From: Variovorax sp. PCZ-1
GTDB lineage: Bacteria > Pseudomonadota > Gammaproteobacteria > Burkholderiales > Burkholderiaceae_C
Length of the DNA: 64,000 bases
Reading direction: 5' to 3'
NCBI RefSeq assembly: GCF_018413605.1
Contig: NZ_JAHCDN010000001.1
Span: 372,001-436,000 of the forward strand
A model generated the notes under the pieces. The model searched no databases. It was not told the origin of the DNA and worked only from the letters and a program-made list of their open reading frames with translations. Of the stretch, positions 9,268-17,760 are shown piece by piece (position 1 is the stretch's first letter; each line of letters opens with the position of its first letter). The position numbers were made by a program, and so were the translations under genes.

Positions 9268-11295
9268 TCAAGCCTCAGCAGATTGCTTCACAGGCCGAGT
9301 GCGATAAAACTTCAGCGGTGTCTCAGCCGGTAGTGCCAACTCTTTCGCCAGTTGATTTTTCACCTGCGTCTTGAGCTTACCCACCACATGCATCTCGCAA
9401 GGCTTGCAATCGAAGCGCAGGGTGAGTTTTTCTTTGCCGTTGATGAGCTGCATCGGCTCTGCCTTCACCGTGCCTTGCACACCCGTCACGCCTTTTGCTT
9501 GCTTGGGGCAGAGGCTCATGCTCCAGCGCACGCAATGCTTGGTGATCATGAGGCTGACTTCGCCTTCTTCCTCTTGGCTCTCGTAAGCTGCGCCAATCAC
9601 TTTCACGCCGTGCTTGGCGTAGAAATCATGGGCTTTTTGGTTGAAGACGTTGGCGAGATAGGTGAGTGTGTCTTCAGGGTAAATGGCTGGTGGCTCGACG
9701 GGCTGCATGCGTTGCGGGCGCTGGTAGCCTGCTAGTCTTGCAGCTTCTAGCCTCGCTAATGCTTCGCGGCGCAGATGGTTGAGTTGGCTTGCGGGGATGA
9801 ACCATGGCGCGGCTTCATCGACTGCAATATCAATGGCCTCGAAATGCGTGCTGCCGAAGCGGCCTAGTTGAGTTTTAAGAGATGCTATATTTTTAGTAGC
9901 ATCTTGCGCAGATTCTTTGTGGGCTACAAGCTCAAAAGAGCCTGAAAATCCATCTTCATCCGTGAGTGTGAGCGCAAAGCCTGCATGCGTGGGCGCGAGC
10001 TGTGCCCAGAGACCGATGCGGCGGTCGCTGCTCTTTTTTTCGAGCACGCGTACCCAATCCATATCGCGGTTACGGTTGACTTCTACGCCTTTGCGCAAGT
10101 CTTTGAAGCCTTCCATGGGATCTTTGGGGAAGACTCGCCAGTGGCCGATTTTTTGCAAAGGTTCAGCGCGATTGATCTGCATACCGACCAGCTCTTTGTG
10201 CAGCGTGTGATAGCAGAGGCCATCGCCGTTGTGCAGGATGGTGGCTTTGCTGCTGAGTTCTAGATCGACTGATTTTTCACCAACGGCTGTGACCCAGCCA
10301 ATCGCTTGGCCGGGATTCTTGGGAGTATCAAACGCGCCAATATCAATCTTGCGATCATTCACAAAATAATCGGTGAACTCGCGGTTGAAGTTTTGATTGG
10401 GATCAGGCGTGAATGTGAATGTGGTGCGGCCGCTTGAAGCACGGGAGAGCGGGAAAGCATCTGGATCAGCGCCGCTTTCGCGCTTTTCAATGATTTCATC
10501 AAGCAGCTTGCGGTAATGCGCAGTGATGTTTTTCACATACTGCATATCCTTGTAGCGGCCCTCGATTTTGAAGCTGCGCACGCCGGCGTTGATGAGGGAT
10601 TCGAGGTTGCCGCTTTGGTTGTTGTCTTTCATCGAGAGCACATGCTTGTCATGCGCCACAATGCGGCCTTGCGCGTCTTTCACTTCATAGGGCAGGCGGC
10701 AGGCTTGCGAGCAATCGCCACGATTCGCGCTGCGGCCTGTGTGGGCATGGCTGATGAAGCATTGGCCGCTGTAGGCCACGCATAGTGCGCCGTGGATGAA
10801 GAATTCTATTTTTGTGCGGTCTGCATCGATGCCGGCGTAAATTTCTGCGATTTGGCGCAGCGTGAGCTCGCGAGCGAGCACGATTTGCGAGAAGCCCACA
10901 TCAGAGAGAAACTTGGCTTTCTCCACCGTGCGAATATCCGTCTGCGTGCTTGCATGCAATTGAATGGGTGGCAAATCCATTTCCAGCAAAGCCATGTCTT
11001 GCACGATCAGCACATCAGCGCCCGCGTGGTACACATCCCAAGCCATTTGGCGCGCGCCTTCTAACTCATCGTCTCTCAGGATGGTGTTGAGAGTGATAAA
11101 AATTTTGCTGTTGAACTGATGCGCATGGCGAGCGAGGCGCTCAATATCTTGCACACTGTTACCCGCCGAAGCCCGCGCCCCAAAGCCCGGCCCGCCAATA
11201 TACACCGCATCCGCGCCATGGTTGATCGCCTCAATGCCAATATCGGCATCGCGGGCGGGGGAGAGGAGTTCGAGTTGGTGGGAAAGCAAGGACAT
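9268..11295 (-). CDS. rlhA: U32 family RNA hydroxylation protein, RlhA-like
   Basis: Long-form U32 protein (675 residues). In E. coli the long U32 member RlhA (YdcP) is required for hydroxylation of 23S rRNA C2501, while short members act on tRNA. The N-terminal half has the typical barrel start LELLSPARDADIGIEAINHGADAVYIGGP, then QLHASTQTDI, FIHGALCVAYSGQCFIS and the GDCSQACRLPYE cysteines of the U32 core. The C-terminal half ends with conserved cysteines (CVRWSMSLCPKQ, RFDCKPCEMHV). I use the Met at 11295 (MSLLSHQLELLSP). Residues near 453-471 (KESAQDATKNIAS) are encoded by an E60 repeat. It diverges from dbpA over about 63 bp. Confidence 0.82.
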   Translation of the reverse strand: MSLLSHQLELLSPARDADIGIEAINHGADAVYIGGPGFGARASAGNSVQDIERLARHAHQFNSKIFITLNTILRDDELEGARQMAWDVYHAGADVLIVQDMALLEMDLPPIQLHASTQTDIRTVEKAKFLSDVGFSQIVLARELTLRQIAEIYAGIDADRTKIEFFIHGALCVAYSGQCFISHAHTGRSANRGDCSQACRLPYEVKDAQGRIVAHDKHVLSMKDNNQSGNLESLINAGVRSFKIEGRYKDMQYVKNITAHYRKLLDEIIEKRESGADPDAFPLSRASSGRTTFTFTPDPNQNFNREFTDYFVNDRKIDIGAFDTPKNPGQAIGWVTAVGEKSVDLELSSKATILHNGDGLCYHTLHKELVGMQINRAEPLQKIGHWRVFPKDPMEGFKDLRKGVEVNRNRDMDWVRVLEKKSSDRRIGLWAQLAPTHAGFALTLTDEDGFSGSFELVAHKESAQDATKNIASLKTQLGRFGSTHFEAIDIAVDEAAPWFIPASQLNHLRREALARLEAARLAGYQRPQRMQPVEPPAIYPEDTLTYLANVFNQKAHDFYAKHGVKVIGAAYESQEEEGEVSLMITKHCVRWSMSLCPKQAKGVTGVQGTVKAEPMQLINGKEKLTLRFDCKPCEMHVVGKLKTQVKNQLAKELALPAETPLKFYRTRPVKQSAEA
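9882..9937 (+). repeat. E60 element copy 5, forward, inside rlhA-like gene (antisense)
   Basis: TGCTATATTTTTAGTAGCAT then CTTGCGCAGATTCTTTG and GGCTACAAGCTCAAAA. It encodes HKESAQDATKNIAS in the U32 protein. Confidence 0.78.
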
Positions 11296-11358
11296 TTCGC
11301 AATTATCCCAGCTTGCAACCTCTAAAGTGCTGTGCATGTATCCACCGATAATCTAACC

Positions 11359-12768
11359 ATGACCACGCCCAACACCCGTTTCGACCAACTCGCTCTCTCG
11401 CCCGCCACCGTGGCCAACCTCACTGCTTTGGGCTACACCGAGATGACAGCGATTCAAGCGGCGAGCTTGCCGTTGGCTTTGCTGGGCAAAGACATCATTG
11501 CGCAGGCCAAGACCGGCAGCGGCAAGACGGCGGCTTTCGCGCTCGCGCTGCTGGCGAATTTGAATCCACGCCGCTTCGCAGTGCAAAGCCTCGTGCTCTG
11601 CCCGACGCGTGAGCTGGCAGATCAGGTGGCGACTGAGGTGCGCCGCTTGGCGCGCGCGCAAGACAATGTGAAAGTCGTGACGCTTTGCGGCGGCGTGCCC
11701 CTGCGCGGGCAGACGGCTTCACTTGAACACGGCGCGCACATCGTGGTGGGCACGCCGGGGCGCGTGATGGATCATTTGGAGCGGGGTAGCATGCAAATTG
11801 ATGCGCTGAATACGCTGGTGCTCGATGAAGCTGATCGCATGCTCGATATGGGCTTTTTTGACGACATCACCGTGGTGGCTAAGCAATGCCCCAAAGAGCG
11901 GCAAACCTTGCTGTTTTCTGCCACGTATCCCGAGGGTATCGCCAAGCTCGCAGCGCAATTCATGCGTTGCCCAGAGATGATCAAGGTGGAGTTGCAACAT
12001 GCTGGCAGCCAGATTGAGCAGCGTTGGTATGAAATTTCAGGCGACAGCAGACGCGGAGCGAACGCGACAGAGCGCTTCGCTGCGGTTGCTCAAATGCTCG
12101 CGCATTTCCGCCCTGAGAGCACGCTCGCGTTTTGCAATACCAAAGCGCAATGCAAGCAGCTCGAAACCTTTTTACAAGCGCAGGGCTACAAAGCACAAGC
12201 CTTGTATGGCGAGCTAGAGCAGCGTGAGCGTGATCAGGTCTTGGTGCAGTTTGCGAACAAAAGCTGCAGCGTTCTCGTTGCTACCGATGTGGCAGCGCGG
12301 GGCTTGGATATTGCGAATCTGCAAGCTGTGATCAATGTGGACGTGACGCCCGATGCCGAAGTCCACATCCACCGCATTGGCCGCACAGGCCGTGCAGGTG
12401 AGAGTGGCTTGGCGCTGAATTTGGCGAGCATGGATGAGATGGGCAATGTGGGCAAGATTGAGCAGCTGCAAGGCCGTGAAACGACTTGGAGCCAACTCTC
12501 AGAGCTGACGGCCACGAACAACGCACCGCTTTTGCCACCCATGGCGACGCTACACATCCAAGGCGGCCGCAAAGAAAAAATCCGCCCTGGCGATGTGCTG
12601 GGCGCACTCACTGCAGATTTGGGCTACACCCGCGAGCAGGTGGGCAAGATCACGGTGAATGAGTTTTCAACCTATGTGGCCGTGGATCGCAAGATTGGCT
12701 CTGAAGTGGCTAAGCGTTTGAGTACCGCACGGATCAAAGGTAAAGGCGTGAAAGTGCGCTTGCTCTAA
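11359..12768 (+). CDS. dbpA: ATP-dependent RNA helicase DbpA
   Basis: DEAD-box helicase that remodels 23S rRNA during 50S assembly (469 residues). All motifs are visible: Q-motif region FDQLALSPATVANLTALGYTEM, Walker A AKTGSGKT, PTRELADQ, TPGRVMDHL, DEADRMLD (DEAD box), SATYPE (motif III), ATDVAARGLDI and HRIGRTGRAG. The C-terminal 75 residues (IRPGDVLGALTADLGY...GKGVKVRLL) are the DbpA RNA-binding domain that recognises hairpin 92 of 23S rRNA, which separates it from other DEAD-box paralogues. I chose ATG 11359 (MTTPNTRFDQL) over an upstream start. A DUF808 gene follows 63 bp downstream. Confidence 0.95.
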   Translation: MTTPNTRFDQLALSPATVANLTALGYTEMTAIQAASLPLALLGKDIIAQAKTGSGKTAAFALALLANLNPRRFAVQSLVLCPTRELADQVATEVRRLARAQDNVKVVTLCGGVPLRGQTASLEHGAHIVVGTPGRVMDHLERGSMQIDALNTLVLDEADRMLDMGFFDDITVVAKQCPKERQTLLFSATYPEGIAKLAAQFMRCPEMIKVELQHAGSQIEQRWYEISGDSRRGANATERFAAVAQMLAHFRPESTLAFCNTKAQCKQLETFLQAQGYKAQALYGELEQRERDQVLVQFANKSCSVLVATDVAARGLDIANLQAVINVDVTPDAEVHIHRIGRTGRAGESGLALNLASMDEMGNVGKIEQLQGRETTWSQLSELTATNNAPLLPPMATLHIQGGRKEKIRPGDVLGALTADLGYTREQVGKITVNEFSTYVAVDRKIGSEVAKRLSTARIKGKGVKVRLL

Positions 12769-12831
12769 TTGCGCAAGTCCAGCCTTCACGCTTCTGCGGC
12801 AAAATCTCTCTTTTCATTCTCAAAACTAAAC

Positions 12832-13728
12832 ATGGCTTCCAGTCTCCTCGCCCTTCTTGATGATATCGCCACCCTGCTTGACGACGTAGCGGTGATGACC
12901 AAAGTCGCCGCCAAGAAAACGGCGGGCGTGCTCGGTGATGATTTGGCGCTCAATGCGGAGCAGGTGGCTGGCGTGGCTGCAAAGCGCGAGCTGCCCGTGG
13001 TGTGGGCCGTGGCCAAAGGCTCGGCGGTGAACAAGGCGATCCTCGTGCCTGCAGCGCTGGCGATCAGCGCCTTGATCCCTTGGGCGATCTTGCCGCTGCT
13101 GATGCTGGGCGGAGCCTTCCTCTGCTTTGAAGGTTTTGAGAAAGTGGTGCACAAGTTCTTTCACAAAGCAGAAGACGATGCGCATCATGCCGAGATCACG
13201 CAGGCGGTGTTACACCCCGAGGTCGACATGGTGGCTTTTGAGAAAGACAAGATCAAGGGCGCGATCCGCACCGATTTCATCTTGTCTGCAGAGATCATCG
13301 TAATCACCTTGGGCACAGTGGCTGCAGCGGCGTTTGCCCGGCAAGTCACGGTGTTGGTGGCAATTTCTGTGATCATGACGGTGGGGGTGTATGGCCTCGT
13401 GGCCGGCATTGTGAAAATGGACGATGCGGGTCTTCATCTTATGAAATCTGCAAGCAGTGGCGCACGCGCTTTCGGCCGCGGACTCGTGGCCTTTGCCCCC
13501 AAGCTCATGAAGTTCCTCTCGGTCGCGGGCACGATTGCGATGTTCACCGTAGGTGGCAGCATCATTGCGCATGGCATTCCAGCGATTGAACACTTCATCA
13601 AAGCTCTCGTAGGCACTGGCGCGCTTGCCGGCGTGTGGGGCTTCGTGCTCGAAGGCATCGTTGGCGTGATCGTGGGTGCGATTTGCGTGGCGTTGTGGAT
13701 GGGTGTGCAAAAGATTCGCGGCAAGTGA
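12832..13728 (+). CDS. DUF808 (YedI-like) inner membrane protein
   Basis: A 298-residue membrane protein of the DUF808/YedI family. It opens with the family hallmark MASSLLALLDDIATLLDDVAVMTKVAAKKTAGVLGDDLALNAEQV, then alternates four or more hydrophobic helices (for example IPWAILPLLMLGGAFLCF and two late Gly/Val-rich helices) with a cytoplasmic stretch. The function of DUF808 is not known. The start fits the family start exactly. It ends one base before the next ORF begins (TGAGATG), so it is translationally linked to the DUF1624 acyltransferase-like gene. Confidence 0.88.
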   Translation: MASSLLALLDDIATLLDDVAVMTKVAAKKTAGVLGDDLALNAEQVAGVAAKRELPVVWAVAKGSAVNKAILVPAALAISALIPWAILPLLMLGGAFLCFEGFEKVVHKFFHKAEDDAHHAEITQAVLHPEVDMVAFEKDKIKGAIRTDFILSAEIIVITLGTVAAAAFARQVTVLVAISVIMTVGVYGLVAGIVKMDDAGLHLMKSASSGARAFGRGLVAFAPKLMKFLSVAGTIAMFTVGGSIIAHGIPAIEHFIKALVGTGALAGVWGFVLEGIVGVIVGAICVALWMGVQKIRGK

Positions 13729-13729
13729 G

Positions 13730-14467
13730 ATGAGCCACGCGCGCTTTGATCGCTTGGACGCGCTGCGTGGCGTCGCCATCGTCTGGATGACGATCTATCA
13801 CTTCTGTTTTGATCTGAATCATTTCGGCTGGATCAAGCAGAATTTTTATACCGATCCTTTGTGGACTTGGCAGCGCAGTGCGATTGTGAGTTTGTTTTTG
13901 CTCTGCGCAGGCGCGGGGCAAGCGGTGGCGCTGCATCAGGGGCAGACTTGGCAGCGCTTTTGGAAGCGCTGGGCTCAGGTGGCGGGTTGTGCGCTGCTGG
14001 TCTCAGTAGGCTCATATCTGATGTACCCGAAGACTTTTATTTACTTCGGCGTGTTGCATGGCATTGCAGTGATGCTCATCATTGTGCGGCTCACTGCACA
14101 TTGGGGCGTATGGCTCTGGCCGCTCGGCGCGTTGGCGATTGCTTCTAAATTTATAGCTGCTAGCGCAATATCTACGCCGGGCAGTTGGCAATTTCTCAAT
14201 GAACCTGGCTTCAATATTCTGGGCTGGGTGTCTAAACTGCCTGTGACGGAAGACTATGTGCCCATCTTTCCTTGGCTGGGCGTGATGTGGTGGGGCGTGG
14301 CCGCAGCTCAGTGGTTGCTAGCTAATCGCAGCGTGATGATGACTGGAAGCGTTACACACTCCACGCGATGGCTGGCTTGGCTGGGCACTTGGAGCTTGAC
14401 TTGGTACATGCTGCACCAGCCAGTGATGATTGGCGTGATAACGGTACTGAAGAAGCTCGGTGTATGA
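13730..14467 (+). CDS. DUF1624 heparan-alpha-glucosaminide N-acetyltransferase-like membrane protein
   Basis: A 245-residue polytopic protein. RFDRLDALRGVAIVWMTIYHFCFDLNHFG at the N-terminus is the DUF1624/HGSNAT-catalytic signature, with the conserved His in the YHF motif of helix 1. About seven hydrophobic helices follow; the end is LTWYMLHQPVMIGVI. Family members are thought to move acyl groups across membranes, but the bacterial substrate is not established. The start ATG overlaps the region right after the DUF808 stop. Residues about 138-155 (SKFIAASAISTPGSWQFL), a loop after a helix, are encoded by an E60 repeat. Confidence 0.82.
   Translation: MSHARFDRLDALRGVAIVWMTIYHFCFDLNHFGWIKQNFYTDPLWTWQRSAIVSLFLLCAGAGQAVALHQGQTWQRFWKRWAQVAGCALLVSVGSYLMYPKTFIYFGVLHGIAVMLIIVRLTAHWGVWLWPLGALAIASKFIAASAISTPGSWQFLNEPGFNILGWVSKLPVTEDYVPIFPWLGVMWWGVAAAQWLLANRSVMMTGSVTHSTRWLAWLGTWSLTWYMLHQPVMIGVITVLKKLGV
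14144..14196 (+). repeat. E60 element copy 6, forward, in the DUF1624 gene
   Basis: TCTAAATTTATAGCTGCTAG then GCGCAATATCTACGCCGGGC and GTTGGCAATTTCTC. Encodes KFIAASAISTPGSWQF, the same frame as copies 1, 10, 12 and 19. Confidence 0.75.
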
Positions 14468-14528
14468 GTCCAGCCGCGCAGGTGACAGAGCACAGCTTTT
14501 AGGCCGGTAGAATGATTTTTATAGTAAA

Positions 14529-14579
14529 AGTGGCTAATTGCCGGCATAGATATTGCGCAGGGTGCTCCTAATTTCATAG
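14529..14579 (-). repeat. E60 element copy 7, reverse, directly before a start codon
   Basis: TGGCTAATTGCCGGCATAGA then TATTGCGCAGGGTGCTCC and AATTTCATAG. It fills most of the 117-bp gap and ends 5 bp before the ATG of the alpha/beta hydrolase gene, occupying its ribosome-binding region. Confidence 0.85.
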
Positions 14580-14584
14580 TCATC

Positions 14585-15481
14585 ATGATCACAACCTACC
14601 TATTGAATCTTCCTCACGGCATCACGCTCTCTTGCCGCTCTGCTGGAGAAAAGGGCAAGCCTGTGCTCGTTTTTCTGCATGGCTTTCCTGAAGCGGCTTT
14701 TGTGTGGGACGCGACGCTTGAGCATTTTGCAGCGCAGGGCTATCGCTGTATTGCGCCGAATCTGCGTGGTTTTGAAAAATCCTCCTCGCCCACCGATGTG
14801 GCGCAATACCGCGCTAAGCACTTGGTGCAAGACATTGCGGCTTTGATCGGCATCGAGTCGCCGAATCAGCCGCTTGCAGCATTGGTTGCGCACGACTGGG
14901 GCGGCGCTGTGGCTTGGAATTTAACCAATCAAATGCCGCAGCTGATGCGCAAACTCTGCATCATCAATTCGCCGCATCCAGGCACATTCTTGCGGGATTT
15001 GAAGAACGATGCAAATCAGCAAGCGGCAAGCAGCTACATGAATTTTTTGTGCAGGCCAGATGCTGAAAGCTTGTTGGCAGAAGACGATTTCCGCCGTCTG
15101 TTTGAATTCTTCAGTCGCTTGGGCGCGGTGGATGGCAAATACGCTTGGCTGGATGAGGCGACGAAGGCGCAGTATCGCGATGTGTGGAGCCAAGGCTTAA
15201 CCGGAGGCTGCAACTACTACCGCGCCTCGCCGCTCAAGCCGCCGCTGGATGAAAAAAGCGCGATTCACGGCATTGACATTCCGCACGAAGCGCTCACAGT
15301 GAAAATTCCCACCCAAGTGATCTGGGGTATGCAAGATATCGCTCTTCCGCCACGCTTAATGGATGGTCTAGAAGCCTATATTCCCGATCTCAAAATCCAT
15401 CGCGTGCAAGATGCCACACACTGGATCATTCACGAGCAAGCAGCGCTTGTTCACCGCTTGCTCGGTGAGTTCCTGACTTAA
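14585..15481 (+). CDS. Alpha/beta hydrolase, epoxide hydrolase / dehalogenase type
   Basis: A 298-residue cytosolic alpha/beta-fold hydrolase. The oxyanion motif HGFPEAAFVW sits near residue 31, the nucleophile is the Asp of VAHDWGGAVAWN (about residue 104), and the catalytic His is in the late DATHWIIHEQ motif. An Asp nucleophile in HDWGG and the cap-domain sequence GGCNYYRASPL place it with epoxide hydrolases and haloacetate dehalogenases rather than serine esterases. The substrate is unknown. No Shine-Dalgarno sequence is visible because an E60 repeat runs to 5 bp before the ATG. The gene converges with the SirB1-type gene, sharing 4 bp at the stops. Confidence 0.85.
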   Translation: MITTYLLNLPHGITLSCRSAGEKGKPVLVFLHGFPEAAFVWDATLEHFAAQGYRCIAPNLRGFEKSSSPTDVAQYRAKHLVQDIAALIGIESPNQPLAALVAHDWGGAVAWNLTNQMPQLMRKLCIINSPHPGTFLRDLKNDANQQAASSYMNFLCRPDAESLLAEDDFRRLFEFFSRLGAVDGKYAWLDEATKAQYRDVWSQGLTGGCNYYRASPLKPPLDEKSAIHGIDIPHEALTVKIPTQVIWGMQDIALPPRLMDGLEAYIPDLKIHRVQDATHWIIHEQAALVHRLLGEFLT

Positions 15482-16335
15482 GTTTGCCGCAAACCAGCGA
15501 CGAGTTCTGCAATTGCATCGATATCCAGAGCGTCTTCGGCTTTGGACAAATACAACTCAAGGTCTGGAATCGCAGCACTGCTGCCGCCTACTTTCTCTTC
15601 CATCTCAGCTAGGGCAAGGCCGCGGTCACGGTATTCGCTCCATGCCTCAGGCAGCAGGGTGATGAGGCGGTTTTGCACGGCGATGAATCTGGGCCAGTCT
15701 TCCTGGGTTTTGTGGATTTCTTTGAGATTGCGCAGCATGCGCGCCAAGATGTCGCGCGGTTTGGCGGATTGCAGATAGAGGCCGAGGGGGACATCGAAAT
15801 CATCCACAAGTCCGCTACGGCGTTTGTAGGGCTCTAGGCGCTCGGAGAGCTCTTCTCGGGACAGGCTTTGGCCAGTCAGGGGATCAATCACCACTTGGCC
15901 ACGCGGCATGGTGACTTTGATCATAAAGTGGCCGGGGAAACTCACGCCGCGAGCGTTGAGGCCAACGGCATGCGCGATTTCTAGCCAGATGACAGCGAGG
16001 CTGATGGGGATGCCTCGGCGTGTGCGCAACACGGCATTGAGATACGAGTTATCGGTCTCGTAATAATTATTCGCATTGCCTGCGAAGCTCATGTCCCGGT
16101 AGAAGAATTGCTGAAGTGAGCGCAGCCTTTGCAGTGCGGCGGCGTCTTGAGGAATGCGGCGCTTCAGGCGCGCAACCAGTTGATCTACATCACCGAGCAC
16201 TTGCTGCACATCGAGCTCGGGGTATTCGTCTTGCGCGATGCTGGCGGCGGCCTCTAGCAGCGGGAAAGCATCGTCATCGGCCACAAGGGTGGCGAAATAC
16301 TCCAGCGGCGTGGGCGGGTGGATATTGAGTTGCAC
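15478..16335 (-). CDS. SirB1 / transglutaminase-like family protein
   Basis: A protein of about 285 residues of the SirB1-N/transglutaminase-like family with a helical, TPR-like C-terminus. Hallmarks are the RRGIPISLAVIWLEIAHAVGLNARGVSFPGHFMIKV block, followed by VIDPLTGQSLSREEL. The biochemical function is not established. The start is uncertain: no ATG precedes the conserved part, and I take GTG at 16335 (V/MQLNIHPPTPLEYFATLVADD), which gives the family-typical beginning; the open frame continues upstream through a repetitive palindrome and is not conserved-looking there. It follows the aminotransferase gene on the same strand after a 136-bp gap. Confidence 0.78.
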   Translation of the reverse strand: MQLNIHPPTPLEYFATLVADDDAFPLLEAAASIAQDEYPELDVQQVLGDVDQLVARLKRRIPQDAAALQRLRSLQQFFYRDMSFAGNANNYYETDNSYLNAVLRTRRGIPISLAVIWLEIAHAVGLNARGVSFPGHFMIKVTMPRGQVVIDPLTGQSLSREELSERLEPYKRRSGLVDDFDVPLGLYLQSAKPRDILARMLRNLKEIHKTQEDWPRFIAVQNRLITLLPEAWSEYRDRGLALAEMEEKVGGSSAAIPDLELYLSKAEDALDIDAIAELVAGLRQT

Positions 16336-16387
16336 GGGAATAATGGTGACAGAAAAATGGTCGCTTGTGAAGCCTGTGGGATTCAAT

Positions 16388-16464
16388 ACCGTTCGCCTTG
16401 AGCTTGGTCGAAGGGCTTGTGAGGCTTTGACCAAACTCAGGACAGGCCAAGCTCAGCCCGAACG
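16388..16464. repeat. Palindromic GTTCG-type intergenic repeat
   Basis: CCGTTCGCCTTGAGCTTGG near 16389 is mirrored by CCAAGCTCAGCCCGAACG near 16446, with TGAGG/ACCAAACTCAGGAC in between. It resembles the widespread proteobacterial 'GTTCG...CTGAGC...TCGAAG' palindromic repeat. A stem-loop here may terminate or stabilise the aminotransferase message. Single copy in this window. Confidence 0.6.
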
Positions 16465-16471
16465 AAAGGGT

Positions 16472-17647
16472 TCAAGCTTTCAAGCGCGCCACGCCTTCTT
16501 CAATTTTCTCAATACTGGAAGTAGCGAAGCTAAAACGCAGCGTGGCGTGATCTGGGTTGACCGCATAAAACGGCGTGCCAGGAATGAAGGCCACGCCGCG
16601 CTCAATGGCTTGCTTGGCGAATTCGCGCGCATCAGAGCCAGGTGCTGTGAGTCGCGCCCAAACGAACATGCCGCCTTGTGGGGCTGCGAAATCGATGCCA
16701 TCTCCGAGTACCTTTTTCAGATGGGAACACAAGGCTTGCGCACGCTCGGCGTACGCGGGGCGCACCTTGGCGAGCACACCAGCCATGCGGTTCATCTTGA
16801 GATATTCGCAGGCGGTGGCTTGCGCGAGATTGCTGGTGTGCGCATCAGAGAATTGCTTGCACATCACGGCCTTTTGCAAGAGCGATGGATGCGCGATGAG
16901 CCAGCCCACGCGCAGGCCGGGAGACATGACTTTGGAGAGAGAGCCGCAATAAGCCAGCCAATCACGGCTGCCGGGGATGCCCTCTGAGAGCTCTAGCATG
17001 GAAGGCGGCGGCGGCGCGTTGAAATACAGCTCGCCATACGGATCGTCCTCAATCACCAGGACTTTGTGTTGCAGTGCCAATTCCAGCACACGCTTCCTGC
17101 GCTCCAAGCTCAGCATCGCGCCGCTTGGGTTACCGAAATTGGGGATGAGGTAAATCAACTTAGGTTTGTGTTCGATAATGAGCTTTTCTAGTTCATCAAC
17201 TTTCACGCCATCTGCATCAATTGGCGCGCCAATCAGATTTGCGCCATACAAGCGAAAGCACTGAATCGTGGCGAGAAAGGTGGGTGCTTCCACGATCACT
17301 TTATCGCCGGGGGAAATCATCGTCTTGCCGATCAGATCAAGCGCTTGCTGGCTGCCGGTGGTGGTGATCAAGCCTGAGCGCTCCACCTTCGCGCCTTTGC
17401 CTGCCATGTAGCGCGCGATCTCATCGCGCAGCGGATCGTGGCCTTCTGTTGCGCCATATTGCAGTACGGCGCCGGGGTTGTCTGCCAGTGCTTTCACACT
17501 CGCTTCGCGAATGCCCTCCACATCAAACAAATTCGCATCAGGAAAGCCACCGGCCAAGCTGATGATGCCGGGCTTGCCCAGCAGCTTGAAGATTTCACGG
17601 ATGGCGGAGGTCTCAACGTTTTGCAGGCGGGTGGCGAAGGGCAGCAT
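16472..17647 (-). CDS. PLP-dependent class I/II aminotransferase
   Basis: A 391-residue fold-type I aminotransferase of the KAT/aminoadipate (LysN, MocR-free) group. Visible blocks are ISLAGGFPDANLFDVEGI at the N-terminus, LQYGATEGHDPLRDEIARYM, TTGSQQALDLIGK, YLIPNFGNPSGAMLS, EDDPYGELYF, and the PLP-lysine motif GSLSKVMSPGLRVGWL (Lys about 240). The C-terminal Arg region reads ATLRFSFATSS. It lacks the MocR helix-turn-helix. Members convert 2-aminoadipate, kynurenine or branched and aromatic amino acids; the exact substrate cannot be read from the sequence. An E60 repeat lies in the 5' flank, between it and the next gene. Confidence 0.88.
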   Translation of the reverse strand: MLPFATRLQNVETSAIREIFKLLGKPGIISLAGGFPDANLFDVEGIREASVKALADNPGAVLQYGATEGHDPLRDEIARYMAGKGAKVERSGLITTTGSQQALDLIGKTMISPGDKVIVEAPTFLATIQCFRLYGANLIGAPIDADGVKVDELEKLIIEHKPKLIYLIPNFGNPSGAMLSLERRKRVLELALQHKVLVIEDDPYGELYFNAPPPPSMLELSEGIPGSRDWLAYCGSLSKVMSPGLRVGWLIAHPSLLQKAVMCKQFSDAHTSNLAQATACEYLKMNRMAGVLAKVRPAYAERAQALCSHLKKVLGDGIDFAAPQGGMFVWARLTAPGSDAREFAKQAIERGVAFIPGTPFYAVNPDHATLRFSFATSSIEKIEEGVARLKA

Positions 17648-17699
17648 GTGTGTTCTCAGTGAGTGGTGAAAGCAATTTTATGAGGAAGTGTTTATGGTA

Positions 17700-17752
17700 A
17701 AAATGGCAAATCGCCGGCATGTATTTTGCGCGGAGTGCTATTGATTTGATAG
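17700..17752 (-). repeat. E60 element copy 8, reverse, intergenic
   Basis: AAAATGGCAAATCGCCGGCA then TGTATTTTGCGCGGAGTGC and TATTGATTTGATAG: a nearly complete copy, close to the family consensus. It lies between two minus-strand genes. Confidence 0.88.
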
Positions 17753-17760
17753 TAAATTGA